12,823 bases of DNA, from assembly GCA_964590515.1 (NCBI GenBank), contig CAZPZD010000059.1, forward strand, positions 1 to 12,823, read 5' to 3'. Source of the stretch: JADFRG01 sp964590515 (GTDB taxonomy: Bacteria > Chloroflexota > Anaerolineae > Anaerolineales > E44-bin32). This document shows, one piece after another, positions 6,084 to 12,823 of this stretch. The position numbers and the translations under genes were made by a program. How positions within the stretch are numbered: position 1 is the stretch's first letter; each line of letters opens with the position of its first letter. Below the pieces are notes generated by a model, which saw only the letters and a list, made by a program, of their open reading frames with translations, was not told where the DNA came from and did no database searches.

Positions 6084-7568
6084 ATGAGAAACTCTCGACT
6101 GTTCTCGACAATTGCAGCCGTATCAATTGCACTGACTCCGGTCTCGGCCCTTGCGGCCGGTGAACTGGAGGTCGAAGTCGATGTCTCCGTTGACTGTGAT
6201 CTCGCCACCTTTCAAGCCGCCGTCCTCGACGGCGTTAGCTCCTCTTACACCTTCGATTGGGAGTTTGGCGACTTGGAGACCTTGACCCTGGTGAACCAAA
6301 CCGCCAACCCGGGTCCTGTTGTGCATCCCTATCCGGCCGCCGGCGAGTACGACTGGTCGCTTTCCGTGATGGATGACCGCGACGGCACCGGCGAAGCGAG
6401 CGGCACAGTCCTGATCGCGGGGCCAACCGTCAGGCTGACCAGCGTCCCGTTTCCGCCCCTGGTCGTCCTGGAAGGTGGAACGGCCAGCGTTGACTTCACG
6501 GCTGAAGTGGAGGGGGAACACCCGCAGTTCAGCTACACCTGGGACCTGAACGGCGATGGCCAGCCTGATCCGGAGAGCGGTCCGGGTACGGCGTCATTCG
6601 CTTATGCCGAGGCTGGGAAGTTCCAGGCGAGCGTTCTGGTGGTGGATGCTTGCGGTCTTGCGGCCGAGGATACTCTGCCGGTGGTCGTGACGGACCCCGA
6701 GGCAGTGGCCTGCCATCCAATGGCCCAGCGGATCGCGGACGCGGTCAACACCCTGTTCCCCAACCAGGCCGAAACGCTGTACACCTGCGAAGACATCTTC
6801 GCCATCTTCCAGGGTTCCCTCACCGGATCTCAGGTCGGATTCGGACGGCTGTGGCATGCGTACAAGCTCAGCCAGACGATGGAAGAGCTGACCTGGGAAG
6901 AGATCCGCGACTGGCACCTGGCCGGGAATGGATGGGGCCTCTTGGTTCAGCTGGATCGATTCGCAGCTACGCTTGAGCAAGTAGGACTGAATGAGCTCGT
7001 TGATCGGGTGCTCAGTGGAGAAGCCAGCGTTGGCGATATTCGACATGCTGTGCGCGCCGTCGTTCGATATGAGGCGGATTTCGAAGACGCGCTAGCCAGG
7101 CTTGGAGACGGAATGACCCCGGGCGAGCTGGGCCAGCTGTATCGGACCGCCCAAGAGCTGGGAGTTGAGCCCAACGCGTTGGATCAGTACCTGACTGACG
7201 GCGTCAGCCTGGCGGAACTTAATCATGCCTCACGGCTGGCATCGCGGAGGGGGAGCGATTGGCAGGAGGTGGTGGAAGCGCATTCGGCCGGCCAGAGTTG
7301 GGGCACGATCAACCAGGCCCAGCGGCTGGCGGATGCGGAAACCGACTGGATGACGGTCCTTGAATCCGGACTGAAGGAGGTCCGCGGCCAGGAGCGGGAA
7401 GAAGCCCAAACCGAGCGAGCGCTGAGCAGGAACGAGAAAACGGCCGCTCGGCTGGCCAATCAATTTGCGGTGAGCGAATCCGAGGTGTGGGCCCTCTTCA
7501 ATGGCTCCTGCACCGGGGACTGGGGCTGCGTCCGATCCGCCCTGCGCCAAAGCTCGAAAGGCAAGTAG
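6084..7568 (+). CDS. Secreted protein with two PKD-like domains and 30-residue helical repeats
   Basis: The 494-residue protein starts at ATG 6084, eight bases after GGAGG (6071-6075). A signal peptide covers about 1-24 (cleavage near ALA/AG). Two PKD-type beta domains follow: about 28-112 (FDWEFGD, YPAAGEYDWSLSV) and 115-203 (YTWDLNGDGQPDP, YAEAGKFQASVLVVDACG). The second half is helical. From about 281, units of about 30 residues repeat; the clearest are 311-340, 341-370, 371-400 and 401-428, with a pattern near G-x-S-xx-E/D-I/L-xx-A-x-R-x-A and a later V/L-L/E pair. Cysteines at 210 and 235, and at 476 and 482, could form disulfides. No catalytic motif is visible. It lies 48 bases after the pseudokinase and 47 before the kinase, so it is a candidate extracellular partner of both. 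I do not recognise the repeat domain by name. Confidence 0.88.
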   Translation: MRNSRLFSTIAAVSIALTPVSALAAGELEVEVDVSVDCDLATFQAAVLDGVSSSYTFDWEFGDLETLTLVNQTANPGPVVHPYPAAGEYDWSLSVMDDRDGTGEASGTVLIAGPTVRLTSVPFPPLVVLEGGTASVDFTAEVEGEHPQFSYTWDLNGDGQPDPESGPGTASFAYAEAGKFQASVLVVDACGLAAEDTLPVVVTDPEAVACHPMAQRIADAVNTLFPNQAETLYTCEDIFAIFQGSLTGSQVGFGRLWHAYKLSQTMEELTWEEIRDWHLAGNGWGLLVQLDRFAATLEQVGLNELVDRVLSGEASVGDIRHAVRAVVRYEADFEDALARLGDGMTPGELGQLYRTAQELGVEPNALDQYLTDGVSLAELNHASRLASRRGSDWQEVVEAHSAGQSWGTINQAQRLADAETDWMTVLESGLKEVRGQEREEAQTERALSRNEKTAARLANQFAVSESEVWALFNGSCTGDWGCVRSALRQSSKGK

Positions 7569-7615
7569 GGTCAAACCCATGAGCCTGCGCGGCGACAGGC
7601 GAGACTGACTTTGAC

Positions 7616-9220
7616 ATGGCCGGCCTCACCGGAATCCAACTCGGGCCCTACCAGATCCTTGAACAAATAGGCCGCGGCGGAATGGCCGCGGTCTACCGCG
7701 CCCATGACCCGGCTCGAAACCGATTCGTAGCGCTCAAGCTCGTTGCACCCCATCTGACCAATGACCCGAAATTCGAGCAGCGGTTCCGCCGCGAGGCGCG
7801 GCTGCTGATGCGATTGAAGCACCCCAACATAATTCCGGTGGAGGACGCCGGNNNNNNNNNNNNNNNNNNNNNNNNNNNNNNNNNNNNNNNNNNNNNNNNN
7901 NNNNNNNNNNNNNNNNNNNNNNNNNNNNNNNNNNNNNNNNNNNNNNNNNNNTTCATGTCGCCCGAGCAGGTGCGGGGCGAGAAGGCGGGCCCGCTGTCCG
8001 ACCAGTATTCGCTGGGCGTGATCCTGTACCTGCTGACCACCGGCCGGCTGCCGTTTGACGGCGAGGTACCCATCGCGGTGGCGATGAAACAACTGAATGA
8101 GCCGATGCCGCCGGTGCGAGCGGTCAGCCCCAATGTCCCGGAAACCGTCGAGCGGGTGATCCTCAAGGCAACTGCCAAGCTGCCGAGCGATCGATTCAAG
8201 TCGGTCGCGGAGATGAATGCGGCCCTCCAGGCAGCCGTGGCCCATGCGCTGGATCCCTCCGCGACGCCGGCGCCCTCGATTGCACTGCCGGAATCAGTCC
8301 AACGGACGCTGTCGCTCGACGAGCGGGGTGGGCGGCCCCGGACCTTCAGGGTGCGCTGGGCCGCGGTCGCCGGCTTGGCCCTCTTGCTGGCGTTGGCCTA
8401 TCCGGTCTTGGCCTCCGGGCGCGGCTCGCTGCTGGAGCTCTTCTCACCGGCCTCAGATGGAACTCCGGCGAGCGCCGCCGAACTCAGCGAAGAGCAGCTG
8501 CGCCTGCTGAGCGGAACCATCGAGGCCATGTCTACCGAATTAGCCGGATCGCGGGCCGACTTGATGGAGGCGGAGCAGGTCCAAACCGCGGTGATGGCCA
8601 CGGTGATAGCGTCCGGCGACTTCGGCCAAATGACTCCGGGACCGACTTCCGCTGGTCATGCTGGGGCGGCTTCTCCAACCAGCGATACAGGCTTGCGACT
8701 TCTCACTCCGGTCTCCCTTTCTACCCCGCTTCCGACCGCGACCTCTACCGCCTCGCTCGCCGGCCCGACCCCGACATCCGTCCTTCCTTCAAGTGGCCCA
8801 ACGGCGACGAATACCTCCGGCCCGACTTCGACCCCGGCTCCCAGCAGCACGCCGGCCGTCCCCCCGCCGATCGATCCTTGCGCTAGGCTCGTCCTGGGCG
8901 GAATCTCGGTGAACGCGAACGAAACGAGCTGGGAGATTGGGAATGGAAGCACATCGGACCTCACGATCTCCCGGATTCTGTTCGATTGGCCGGCATCGAA
9001 CCTCGAACTCAAGAAGATCCGGCTGGCGGGGACCCTGATCTGGAACGCGGGCGACAATTCTCCTGCAACGGACATTCAGTCGGGTTGGAAGGGGAACCGT
9101 TCGCTGGCCGCGGGAGCGGCCAAGGATCTCATCTTCGAATTCGGGGCGGCCGCAGCTTCCTCCGGATACAGTCTGCTCGTGGAATTCGATACCGGCTGCC
9201 AGATCGACACCGGCGGCTGA
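7616..9220 (+). CDS. PknB-type transmembrane Ser/Thr kinase with outer beta domain, interrupted by assembly gap
   Basis: This kinase should phosphorylate Ser/Thr on protein targets. Before the gap, the glycine loop GRGGMAAVYRA (19-29), the ATP-anchoring Lys41 (VALKL) and the alpha-C Glu60 are intact. After it come FMSPEQ, DQYSLGVILYLLTTGRLPF and a complete C-lobe. The catalytic loop and DFG are in the 100 Ns (7852-7951), so activity is likely but unseen. A membrane helix covers about 247-267. Outside are a short helical region (about 283-315), a long Ser/Thr/Pro linker, and a terminal beta-rich domain of about 100 residues bounded by two cysteines (DPCARL and TGCQID) with an ISRILFDWP core. 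The frame is kept across the Ns only because 100 happens to fit (534 codons including 34 unknown). ATG 7616 has no clear Shine-Dalgarno sequence. It is the last gene of the operon and converges on citrate synthase. Confidence 0.9.
   Translation: MAGLTGIQLGPYQILEQIGRGGMAAVYRAHDPARNRFVALKLVAPHLTNDPKFEQRFRREARLLMRLKHPNIIPVEDAXXXXXXXXXXXXXXXXXXXXXXXXXXXXXXXXXXFMSPEQVRGEKAGPLSDQYSLGVILYLLTTGRLPFDGEVPIAVAMKQLNEPMPPVRAVSPNVPETVERVILKATAKLPSDRFKSVAEMNAALQAAVAHALDPSATPAPSIALPESVQRTLSLDERGGRPRTFRVRWAAVAGLALLLALAYPVLASGRGSLLELFSPASDGTPASAAELSEEQLRLLSGTIEAMSTELAGSRADLMEAEQVQTAVMATVIASGDFGQMTPGPTSAGHAGAASPTSDTGLRLLTPVSLSTPLPTATSTASLAGPTPTSVLPSSGPTATNTSGPTSTPAPSSTPAVPPPIDPCARLVLGGISVNANETSWEIGNGSTSDLTISRILFDWPASNLELKKIRLAGTLIWNAGDNSPATDIQSGWKGNRSLAAGAAKDLIFEFGAAAASSGYSLLVEFDTGCQIDTGG
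7852..7951. other. Assembly gap of 100 Ns
   Basis: The run is exactly 100 N, the conventional placeholder for a gap of unknown size. It lies between the VEDAG segment and the FMSPEQ segment of the kinase. In PknB-family kinases that interval holds the rest of the N-lobe, the catalytic loop, DFG and the activation segment, about 100 residues. The real gap is therefore probably near 300 bases. Confidence 0.95.
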
Positions 9221-9257
9221 TGACCGCAGCCTTCTCTAGACCGCGGCCGAGGGCGAG

Positions 9258-10589
9258 CTAGCGCCGCTCCATCGCGACGAAATCTCGCTGCCTCTCACCC
9301 AAGTAGACCTGCCGGGGGCGGGCGATCTTCTGCTCCGGATCCGCAAGCAGCTCCTGCCACTGGGCAAGCCAACCGACCGTCCGGGCGATAGCGAACATCA
9401 CCGGGAACATGTCGGTCGGGATTCCCAGGGCCTGGTAGATGATGCCCGAGTAGAAGTCGACGTTGGGGTACAGCTTGCGGGAAACGAAGAAGTCGTCCTC
9501 CAGGGCGATCTTCTCCAGGTCCAGCGCGATGTCAATCAGCGGGTTCCGGCCGGTCAGCTCGAAGACCTGCTCGGCGGTCTCCTTGATAATCTTGGCCCGC
9601 GGATCGTAATTCTTGTAGACCCGGTGCCCAAATCCCATCAGGCGGAGTTCGCCTTGCTTCACCCGCTGAATGTACTCAGGGACCCGCTGCCTATCGCCGA
9701 TCTCCTGGAGCATCTTGAGCACGGCCGCATTCGCCCCGCCATGTAGCGGGCCGGACAGGGCCGCCGCTGCGCCGGCCAAGCAACTGTAAGGATCCGCTTG
9801 GCTTGAGCCAATGGATCGCATGCTGCTGGTGCTGCAATTCTGCTCATGGTCGGCGTGCAGGATGAACAGCACGTCGAGGGCGCGCTCCAGCACCGGATTC
9901 GGTTTGTACTTGGCCTCGGACATCTTGTACATCATAGCGAGGAAGTTGCCGGTGTAGCTCAGGTCATTGTCCGGATAGACATACGGCAGACCCTTGCTGT
10001 GGCGGAAGGAATAGGCGGCTATGGTGGGCACCTTGGCGATGAGGCGCCTGATTTGGTGGAGGCGGGTGACGGGGTCGGTGACGTCGCGCGCTTCAGGGTA
10101 GAACGTTGAAAGGGCCGCCACGGAGCTGACAAACATACCCATCGGGTGGGCGTCGTAGCGGAAGGACTCCATCAGCGATTTGAGGTTTTCATGCAGGAAG
10201 GTGTGATGGGTGATCTCGTTCACCCACCCGTCGAGCTGTGGCTGGGTGGGCAGCTCCCCGAAGATGATGAGATAGGCCACTTCGAGGAAGGTGCTTCGCT
10301 CCGCCAGTTGCTCGATGGGGTAGCCTCGATACTCCAGAATGCCTCGCTCGCCATCGATGAAGGTGATCCTGCTCCTCGTGGAAGCCGTGTTCTTGAAGGC
10401 CGGATCGTAGCTCATCAGCCCAAAATCGTCGGCGTCAACTTTGATCTCCCGCAAGGCCATGGCGGAGATCGTGCCGTGTTCGATCGGAACGTCGTACTCC
10501 TTCTTGGTGCGGTGATCGATGATAGTCAGATGCCCGTCAGTGGCGCCCTCGGCGCGTTCAGCGTCTCGGGGCCTAGCCTTTGTAACCAT
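9258..10589 (-). CDS. gltA: Citrate synthase (hexameric GltA type)
   Basis: The enzyme condenses acetyl-CoA with oxaloacetate to citrate, the entry step of the TCA cycle, in the cytoplasm. The 443-residue length and the N-terminal beta-rich extension (LTIIDHRTKKEYDVPIEHG) match the long GltA class. Active-site elements are intact: LHADHEQN (His248), GPLHGGANAAVLKML (His283), MGFGHRVYKNYDPRA (His322) and NVDFYSGI (Asp378), with the C-terminal RPRQVYLG segment. ATG 10589 has an AAGGAGG site ten bases upstream. It stands alone: the kinase converges on its 3' end with only 37 bases between, and the cytochrome gene diverges from its 5' end. The neighbouring signalling genes show no link to it beyond position. 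The alternative, a 2-methylcitrate synthase, is less likely because no methylcitrate-cycle genes are adjacent and the N-terminal extension is present. Confidence 0.96.
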   Translation of the reverse strand: MVTKARPRDAERAEGATDGHLTIIDHRTKKEYDVPIEHGTISAMALREIKVDADDFGLMSYDPAFKNTASTRSRITFIDGERGILEYRGYPIEQLAERSTFLEVAYLIIFGELPTQPQLDGWVNEITHHTFLHENLKSLMESFRYDAHPMGMFVSSVAALSTFYPEARDVTDPVTRLHQIRRLIAKVPTIAAYSFRHSKGLPYVYPDNDLSYTGNFLAMMYKMSEAKYKPNPVLERALDVLFILHADHEQNCSTSSMRSIGSSQADPYSCLAGAAAALSGPLHGGANAAVLKMLQEIGDRQRVPEYIQRVKQGELRLMGFGHRVYKNYDPRAKIIKETAEQVFELTGRNPLIDIALDLEKIALEDDFFVSRKLYPNVDFYSGIIYQALGIPTDMFPVMFAIARTVGWLAQWQELLADPEQKIARPRQVYLGERQRDFVAMERR

Positions 10590-10677
10590 TTGGCCAAATC
10601 CTCCTTAGCTCAACGGGCCCCCAACACGATTAATTCGCACGGTGGGGGCATGTGAAACCTCCGGCGTGGCCGGCACT

Positions 10678-10686
10678 TGTGATAAT
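10678..10686 (+). promoter_or_regulatory. Candidate extended -10 promoter for the cytochrome gene
   Basis: TGTGATAAT fits an extended -10 element (TGn followed by GATAAT, five of six to consensus). No -35 match is visible at 17 bases, which extended -10 promoters can tolerate. The start would fall near 10693, inside the following palindrome, leaving a leader of nearly 200 bases before ATG 10890. The same bases read TATTAT on the other strand and could also serve citrate synthase. Confidence 0.35.
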
Positions 10687-10688
10687 AG

Positions 10689-10709
10689 GCGCAAACGGTC
10701 CGCTTGCGC
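10689..10709. promoter_or_regulatory. 21-bp near-perfect palindrome, possible operator
   Basis: The arms are GCGCAAACGG and CCGCTTGCGC around a single central T at 10699; nine of ten positions pair. It lies directly after the GATAAT box, where a start site and a repressor operator often coincide. In minus-strand RNA the one mismatch becomes a G-U pair, so a hairpin in the citrate synthase leader is also possible. No T run follows, so it is not an evident terminator. Confidence 0.45.
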
Positions 10710-10721
10710 AGTGAGGAGCTT

Positions 10722-10766
10722 CCCCACTTCGGGGTGACTTCCGTCCCCTCCGGGGTTTCGGTCCCC
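10722..10766. repeat. Cluster of C4/G4 inverted repeats in the leader region
   Basis: CCCC at 10722-10725 can pair with GGGG at 10731-10734 (loop 5). CCCC at 10745-10748 can pair with GGGG at 10752-10755 (loop 3). The latter GGGG can instead pair with CCCC at 10763-10766. The pairings are mutually exclusive, so the transcript could switch structure, but short GC stems are common in DNA of this composition. Confidence 0.35.
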
Positions 10767-10889
10767 ATGGCCGAGCGCATTTTCCCGGTCAACGCGGGAC
10801 GCTGGCCCCATGACAGCGGGACGTTCGCGGCGCGACACTCGGTCCGGCGGTTGCATCTGGCCTCAATCCGAGTTGGGGGAGGAGGAGTT

Positions 10890-11756
10890 ATGCGCAGAGT
10901 TCTCAAGTGGGTCGGGATTGTCTTGGGCGGCCTCGTCGGTCTGGCGTTGCTCGTCGCCGTAGGGCTTTACGTGAGCGCCAGCGTGCGAATGACTCGTACC
11001 TATGACCTTCAGCCCTAGGTCGTCGCTATCCCATCCGACCCAGAATCGATCCACCTCGGGGAACGTTGGGTGAGCAACCTCTGTACCGAGTGCCACGGGG
11101 AGGACCTCGCAGGGACTGTCATGTTCGAGGACCCGGCGATCGGCCGGATCGTGGCCCACAATCTGACTGCAGGGGAGGGAGGCGCCGGCAGCAGCTACAC
11201 CGATGTCGATTGGATTCGGGCCATCCGGCATGGGATCGGCCCGGAAGGGAGGGCCTTGTTTGTCATGCCTTCGGAAGCTTATTACTACTTCAGCGACCGC
11301 GACCTCGGGGCCATCATCGCCTATGTGAAGTCTGTCCCGCCGGTCGACAACGACCCAGGCGAGATCAGTGTGACGCCAATGGCCCGATTGCTCGTAGCTG
11401 CCGGGGTCTTTGTCAACCCTTTCGCCGCGGAGCGCATCGATCAGATTGCGCCGCGCCCCGCTGCGCCGGAGCCGGGCGTGAACGCTGAGTATGGGAACTA
11501 CCTGGCCCTGACGTTCGGCTGTCAGGCTTGCCATGGTTCGGACTTTGCAGGAGGCAAACATCCGGAGCCGAATGGACCTGCGGTGCCGAGCATCACTACC
11601 GCTAGCAACCTGGCAATTTGGTCGGAGGAGGACTTCCTGACAGCCGTCCGGACCCGCAAGAGCCGGTTCATGCCGTGGGAGAGCCTGAACAAGCTGACGG
11701 ACGCCGAGCTGATCGCGATCTGGCTCCATCTACAGACAGTTCCGCCGGTTGATTAG
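10890..11756 (+). pseudogene. Membrane-anchored diheme cytochrome c, broken by in-frame TAG
   Basis: The intact protein would have 288 residues and transfer electrons at the outer face of the membrane. ATG 10890 follows a strong GGAGGAGG site. An N-terminal membrane helix (about 5-31, VGIVLGGLVGLALLVAVGLY) anchors it. TAG at 11016-11018 (codon 43) then stops the frame after TYDLQP, but the same frame continues at once with VVAIPSDPESIHLGERW and the first heme site CTECH (65-69). So this is one gene with a nonsense codon, not two genes. A second heme site CQACH is at 211-215. Met126 (FVMPSEAYYYFSDRDLGAII) and Met261 (FMPWESLNKLTDAELIAIW) are likely axial ligands, each followed by a VPPVD end. 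Either the gene is freshly inactivated, TAG is read through, or base 11016 is wrong (GAG to TAG would explain it). Confidence 0.85.
11070..11756 (+). CDS. Diheme cytochrome c segment downstream of the TAG
   Basis: This is the part of the gene that an automated caller would report, from GTG 11070 (228 residues, both CxxCH sites). I doubt independent translation: no Shine-Dalgarno sequence precedes GTG 11070. The product would also lack the signal anchor needed to export the apoprotein for heme attachment. It is best read as the body of the interrupted gene starting at 10890. Confidence 0.6.
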   Translation: MSNLCTECHGEDLAGTVMFEDPAIGRIVAHNLTAGEGGAGSSYTDVDWIRAIRHGIGPEGRALFVMPSEAYYYFSDRDLGAIIAYVKSVPPVDNDPGEISVTPMARLLVAAGVFVNPFAAERIDQIAPRPAAPEPGVNAEYGNYLALTFGCQACHGSDFAGGKHPEPNGPAVPSITTASNLAIWSEEDFLTAVRTRKSRFMPWESLNKLTDAELIAIWLHLQTVPPVD

Positions 11757-12007
11757 GGCATCTCATGGAACTGCGAGGCCTTTGGCGAGAAGTACGCGGA
11801 GATCAAGCGATGTCGCAATTTCGCACGGAAGAGCCAGCCCGGCAGCTCGGCGCTGGCTGGGCTACCTGGCCACCGGGTCCAAACTGATCTACACGGGGGC
11901 CTTCTATGGTAGATAGCTGATCAGTCATAAGCAACACATTCAACTCGCGGGCCTCGACCGGGGCTGCTCCGGCTGAGACCCTCTCCGAAGAAGGAGTGAC
12001 AGTTCCA
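11757..12007. other. Intergenic region without a convincing gene
   Basis: No supported gene in 251 bases. A 40-codon frame from ATG 11765 has no ribosome binding site and no recognisable features. An inverted repeat AGCCAGC (11832-11838) / GCTGGCT (11852-11858) with a 13-base loop could be a weak terminator for the cytochrome gene, but no T run follows. The 3' end carries AAGGAG (11991-11996) for the next gene. Confidence 0.5.
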
Positions 12008-12514
12008 ATGACCACAACTCAGATTTCCGATTTCCGCTGGCTCAGCGCGCTGGGGATCTCAGTGATCCTGTTCCTGATCCTTGGAGTATTCAACGCTGTG
12101 ATCGGGATCCTGACCCCCTTTTTTGTGCGATCCGACCGGCTGACTTCGAACAGCCTTCTCACCTCGACGCGAACCGACACCGCCCTGTTCGGGGCTTCGC
12201 CCGAGGATCTGGTGGCCAAGGACTCTCCCTTGGGGCTCGTGCGGTTTGTGACGGTCAACTGGTTCGCTGCGTACATGCTCGGCGTTGGCATCTTGCAGGT
12301 GGCCCTGTCGTGGTTCGGCCTCCGGTCCGGGCAGAGCTGGGCCCTGTGGAGCTTGACACTGGCGGGCCTGGCGATGGTTCCAGGCATCTGGATCTCAATC
12401 GGCCCTTATGCCCGTGCTGGAGCGGTGCCTGGGATTGGCGAAATGCCGCCGTTCATCACGATCCTGGTTCTGGTCCCGATCGCCGCCGTGCTGGGGTGGA
12501 TCGGCCTTCGGTAG
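12008..12514 (+). CDS. Four-helix membrane protein of unknown function
   Basis: The product has 168 residues, starting at ATG 12008 after AAGGAG (11 bases upstream). A GTG at 11996 in the same frame overlaps that site and is not preferred. Hydrophobic segments lie at about 13-38, 84-105, 111-133 and 148-167. The loop between the first two (about 39-82) is polar and probably on one face of the membrane. No catalytic or metal-binding motif is visible and I do not recognise the family. Another small membrane protein follows 144 bases later in the same direction. Confidence 0.75.
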   Translation: MTTTQISDFRWLSALGISVILFLILGVFNAVIGILTPFFVRSDRLTSNSLLTSTRTDTALFGASPEDLVAKDSPLGLVRFVTVNWFAAYMLGVGILQVALSWFGLRSGQSWALWSLTLAGLAMVPGIWISIGPYARAGAVPGIGEMPPFITILVLVPIAAVLGWIGLR

Positions 12515-12538
12515 CACTTGTGGCTTGGTCTTTACCCA

Positions 12539-12557
12539 CTGCCCGGCTGTGGGGCAG
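12539..12557 (+). terminator. Weak hairpin after the membrane-protein gene
   Basis: CTGCCC (12539-12544) and GGGCAG (12552-12557) pair around a 7-base loop 25 bases after the stop. There is no T run, so intrinsic termination is doubtful. A second stem, CGCGGC (12623-12628) / GCCGCG (12636-12641), stands just before the next gene's binding site. Confidence 0.25.
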
Positions 12558-12658
12558 GGCAGACATGACGGAGAGGGACGCTCGCACCTGCCGCCCGGGG
12601 AGCAGGGTTATGTTGCTGGACGCGCGGCTTCGGACGCCGCGAAGAGAGGAGGGCTTCG

Positions 12659-12823
12659 ATGAATGACACTCGACGGATCGGAGGGTGGTCTGCTGTCCTG
12701 TTCGGGGTTGTGCTGCTTGTCGCTTTCGGCCTATTCATCCCGACGTTCGCAACCATGCCGGCTGATGCCATGCAGCCATCGAACTTCGCTGGCAGGCTGG
12801 CGACCATGGGCGGGATGGCTCCC
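12659..12823 (+). CDS. Small membrane or exported protein, cut by right edge
   Basis: ATG 12659 is preceded by AGAGGAGG about six bases upstream. The 55 visible codons give a short basic start (MNDTRR), one hydrophobic helix (IGGWSAVLFGVVLLVAFGLF, about 7-26) and a Met-rich stretch (ATMPADAMQPSNFAGRLATM). The opening resembles multi-helix membrane proteins that begin with RIGGW, but too little is visible to name a family. It is possibly co-transcribed with the gene at 12008. Confidence 0.65.
   Translation, partial: MNDTRRIGGWSAVLFGVVLLVAFGLFIPTFATMPADAMQPSNFAGRLATMGGMAP

Larger units (their letters stand above)
10590..10889. other. Divergent intergenic region between citrate synthase and cytochrome c
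   Basis: This 300-base stretch holds the ribosome binding sites of both neighbours (AAGGAGG for citrate synthase; GGAGGAGG at about 10879-10886 for the cytochrome), a candidate promoter, a palindrome and several C4/G4 hairpins, listed separately. GCGGGACG also recurs at 10794-10801 and 10816-10823, 22 bases apart. The open frame running from 10704 into the cytochrome is not convincing as coding sequence because the cytochrome's own binding site and signal anchor lie at 10890. Confidence 0.6.

Noticed and set aside
10146..10655. Plus-strand frame opposite citrate synthase
   Set aside because: Antisense to well-conserved citrate synthase sequence; no independent features.
10863..11729. 288-codon minus-strand frame opposite the cytochrome gene
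   Set aside because: The opposite strand encodes two CxxCH sites, Met ligands and a signal anchor. The minus frame has no start signal or recognisable motif and is explained by high GC.

Overview
The window is high-GC bacterial DNA. It looks like a Chloroflexota (Anaerolineae-like) genome, probably an assembled environmental genome. This is inferred from the gene mix: an ECF sigma factor beside a DUF5667 membrane protein, serine/threonine kinases with Pro/Thr-rich extracellular tails, a secreted PKD-domain protein and a NarL-type two-component pair. No rRNA, tRNA, CRISPR array, insertion sequence or phage gene was seen. A run of exactly 100 Ns (7852-7951) marks a scaffold gap.

Layout, left to right. 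(1) 1-1004, minus: the first 334 codons of an exported alpha/beta-hydrolase lipase, running off the left edge. (2) 1110-2947, plus: a membrane NarL-family histidine kinase overlapping its LuxR/NarL response regulator. The regulator has no normal start codon in this sequence; ATA at 2282 is the best candidate. (3) 3018-4419, minus: an ECF sigma factor overlapping a DUF5667 membrane protein, the likely sigma/anti-sigma pair. (4) 4653-9220, plus, divergent from the sigma factor: a transmembrane pseudokinase, a secreted two-PKD protein with a 30-residue helical repeat, and a transmembrane PknB-type kinase that carries the gap. (5) 9258-10589, minus: citrate synthase. (6) 10890-11756, plus: a membrane-anchored diheme cytochrome c broken by an in-frame TAG. 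(7) 12008-12514 and 12659-12823, plus: two small membrane proteins, the second cut by the right edge.

The most interesting unit is 3018-9220. The 4420-4527 interval between the sigma factor and the pseudokinase holds two copies, one per strand, of CCCTGTAAC-N16-(C/G)GTTCTC. This has the shape of an ECF-type promoter (TGTAAC -35, CGTT-like -10). The inferred picture is an autoregulated envelope-signalling module: the sigma factor and its membrane partner control themselves and a divergent operon of pseudokinase, PKD repeat protein and kinase.

Two single-base anomalies (ATA for ATG at 2282, TAG for a likely sense codon at 11016) and the N gap mean that draft-assembly errors must be excluded before biology is read into either lesion.
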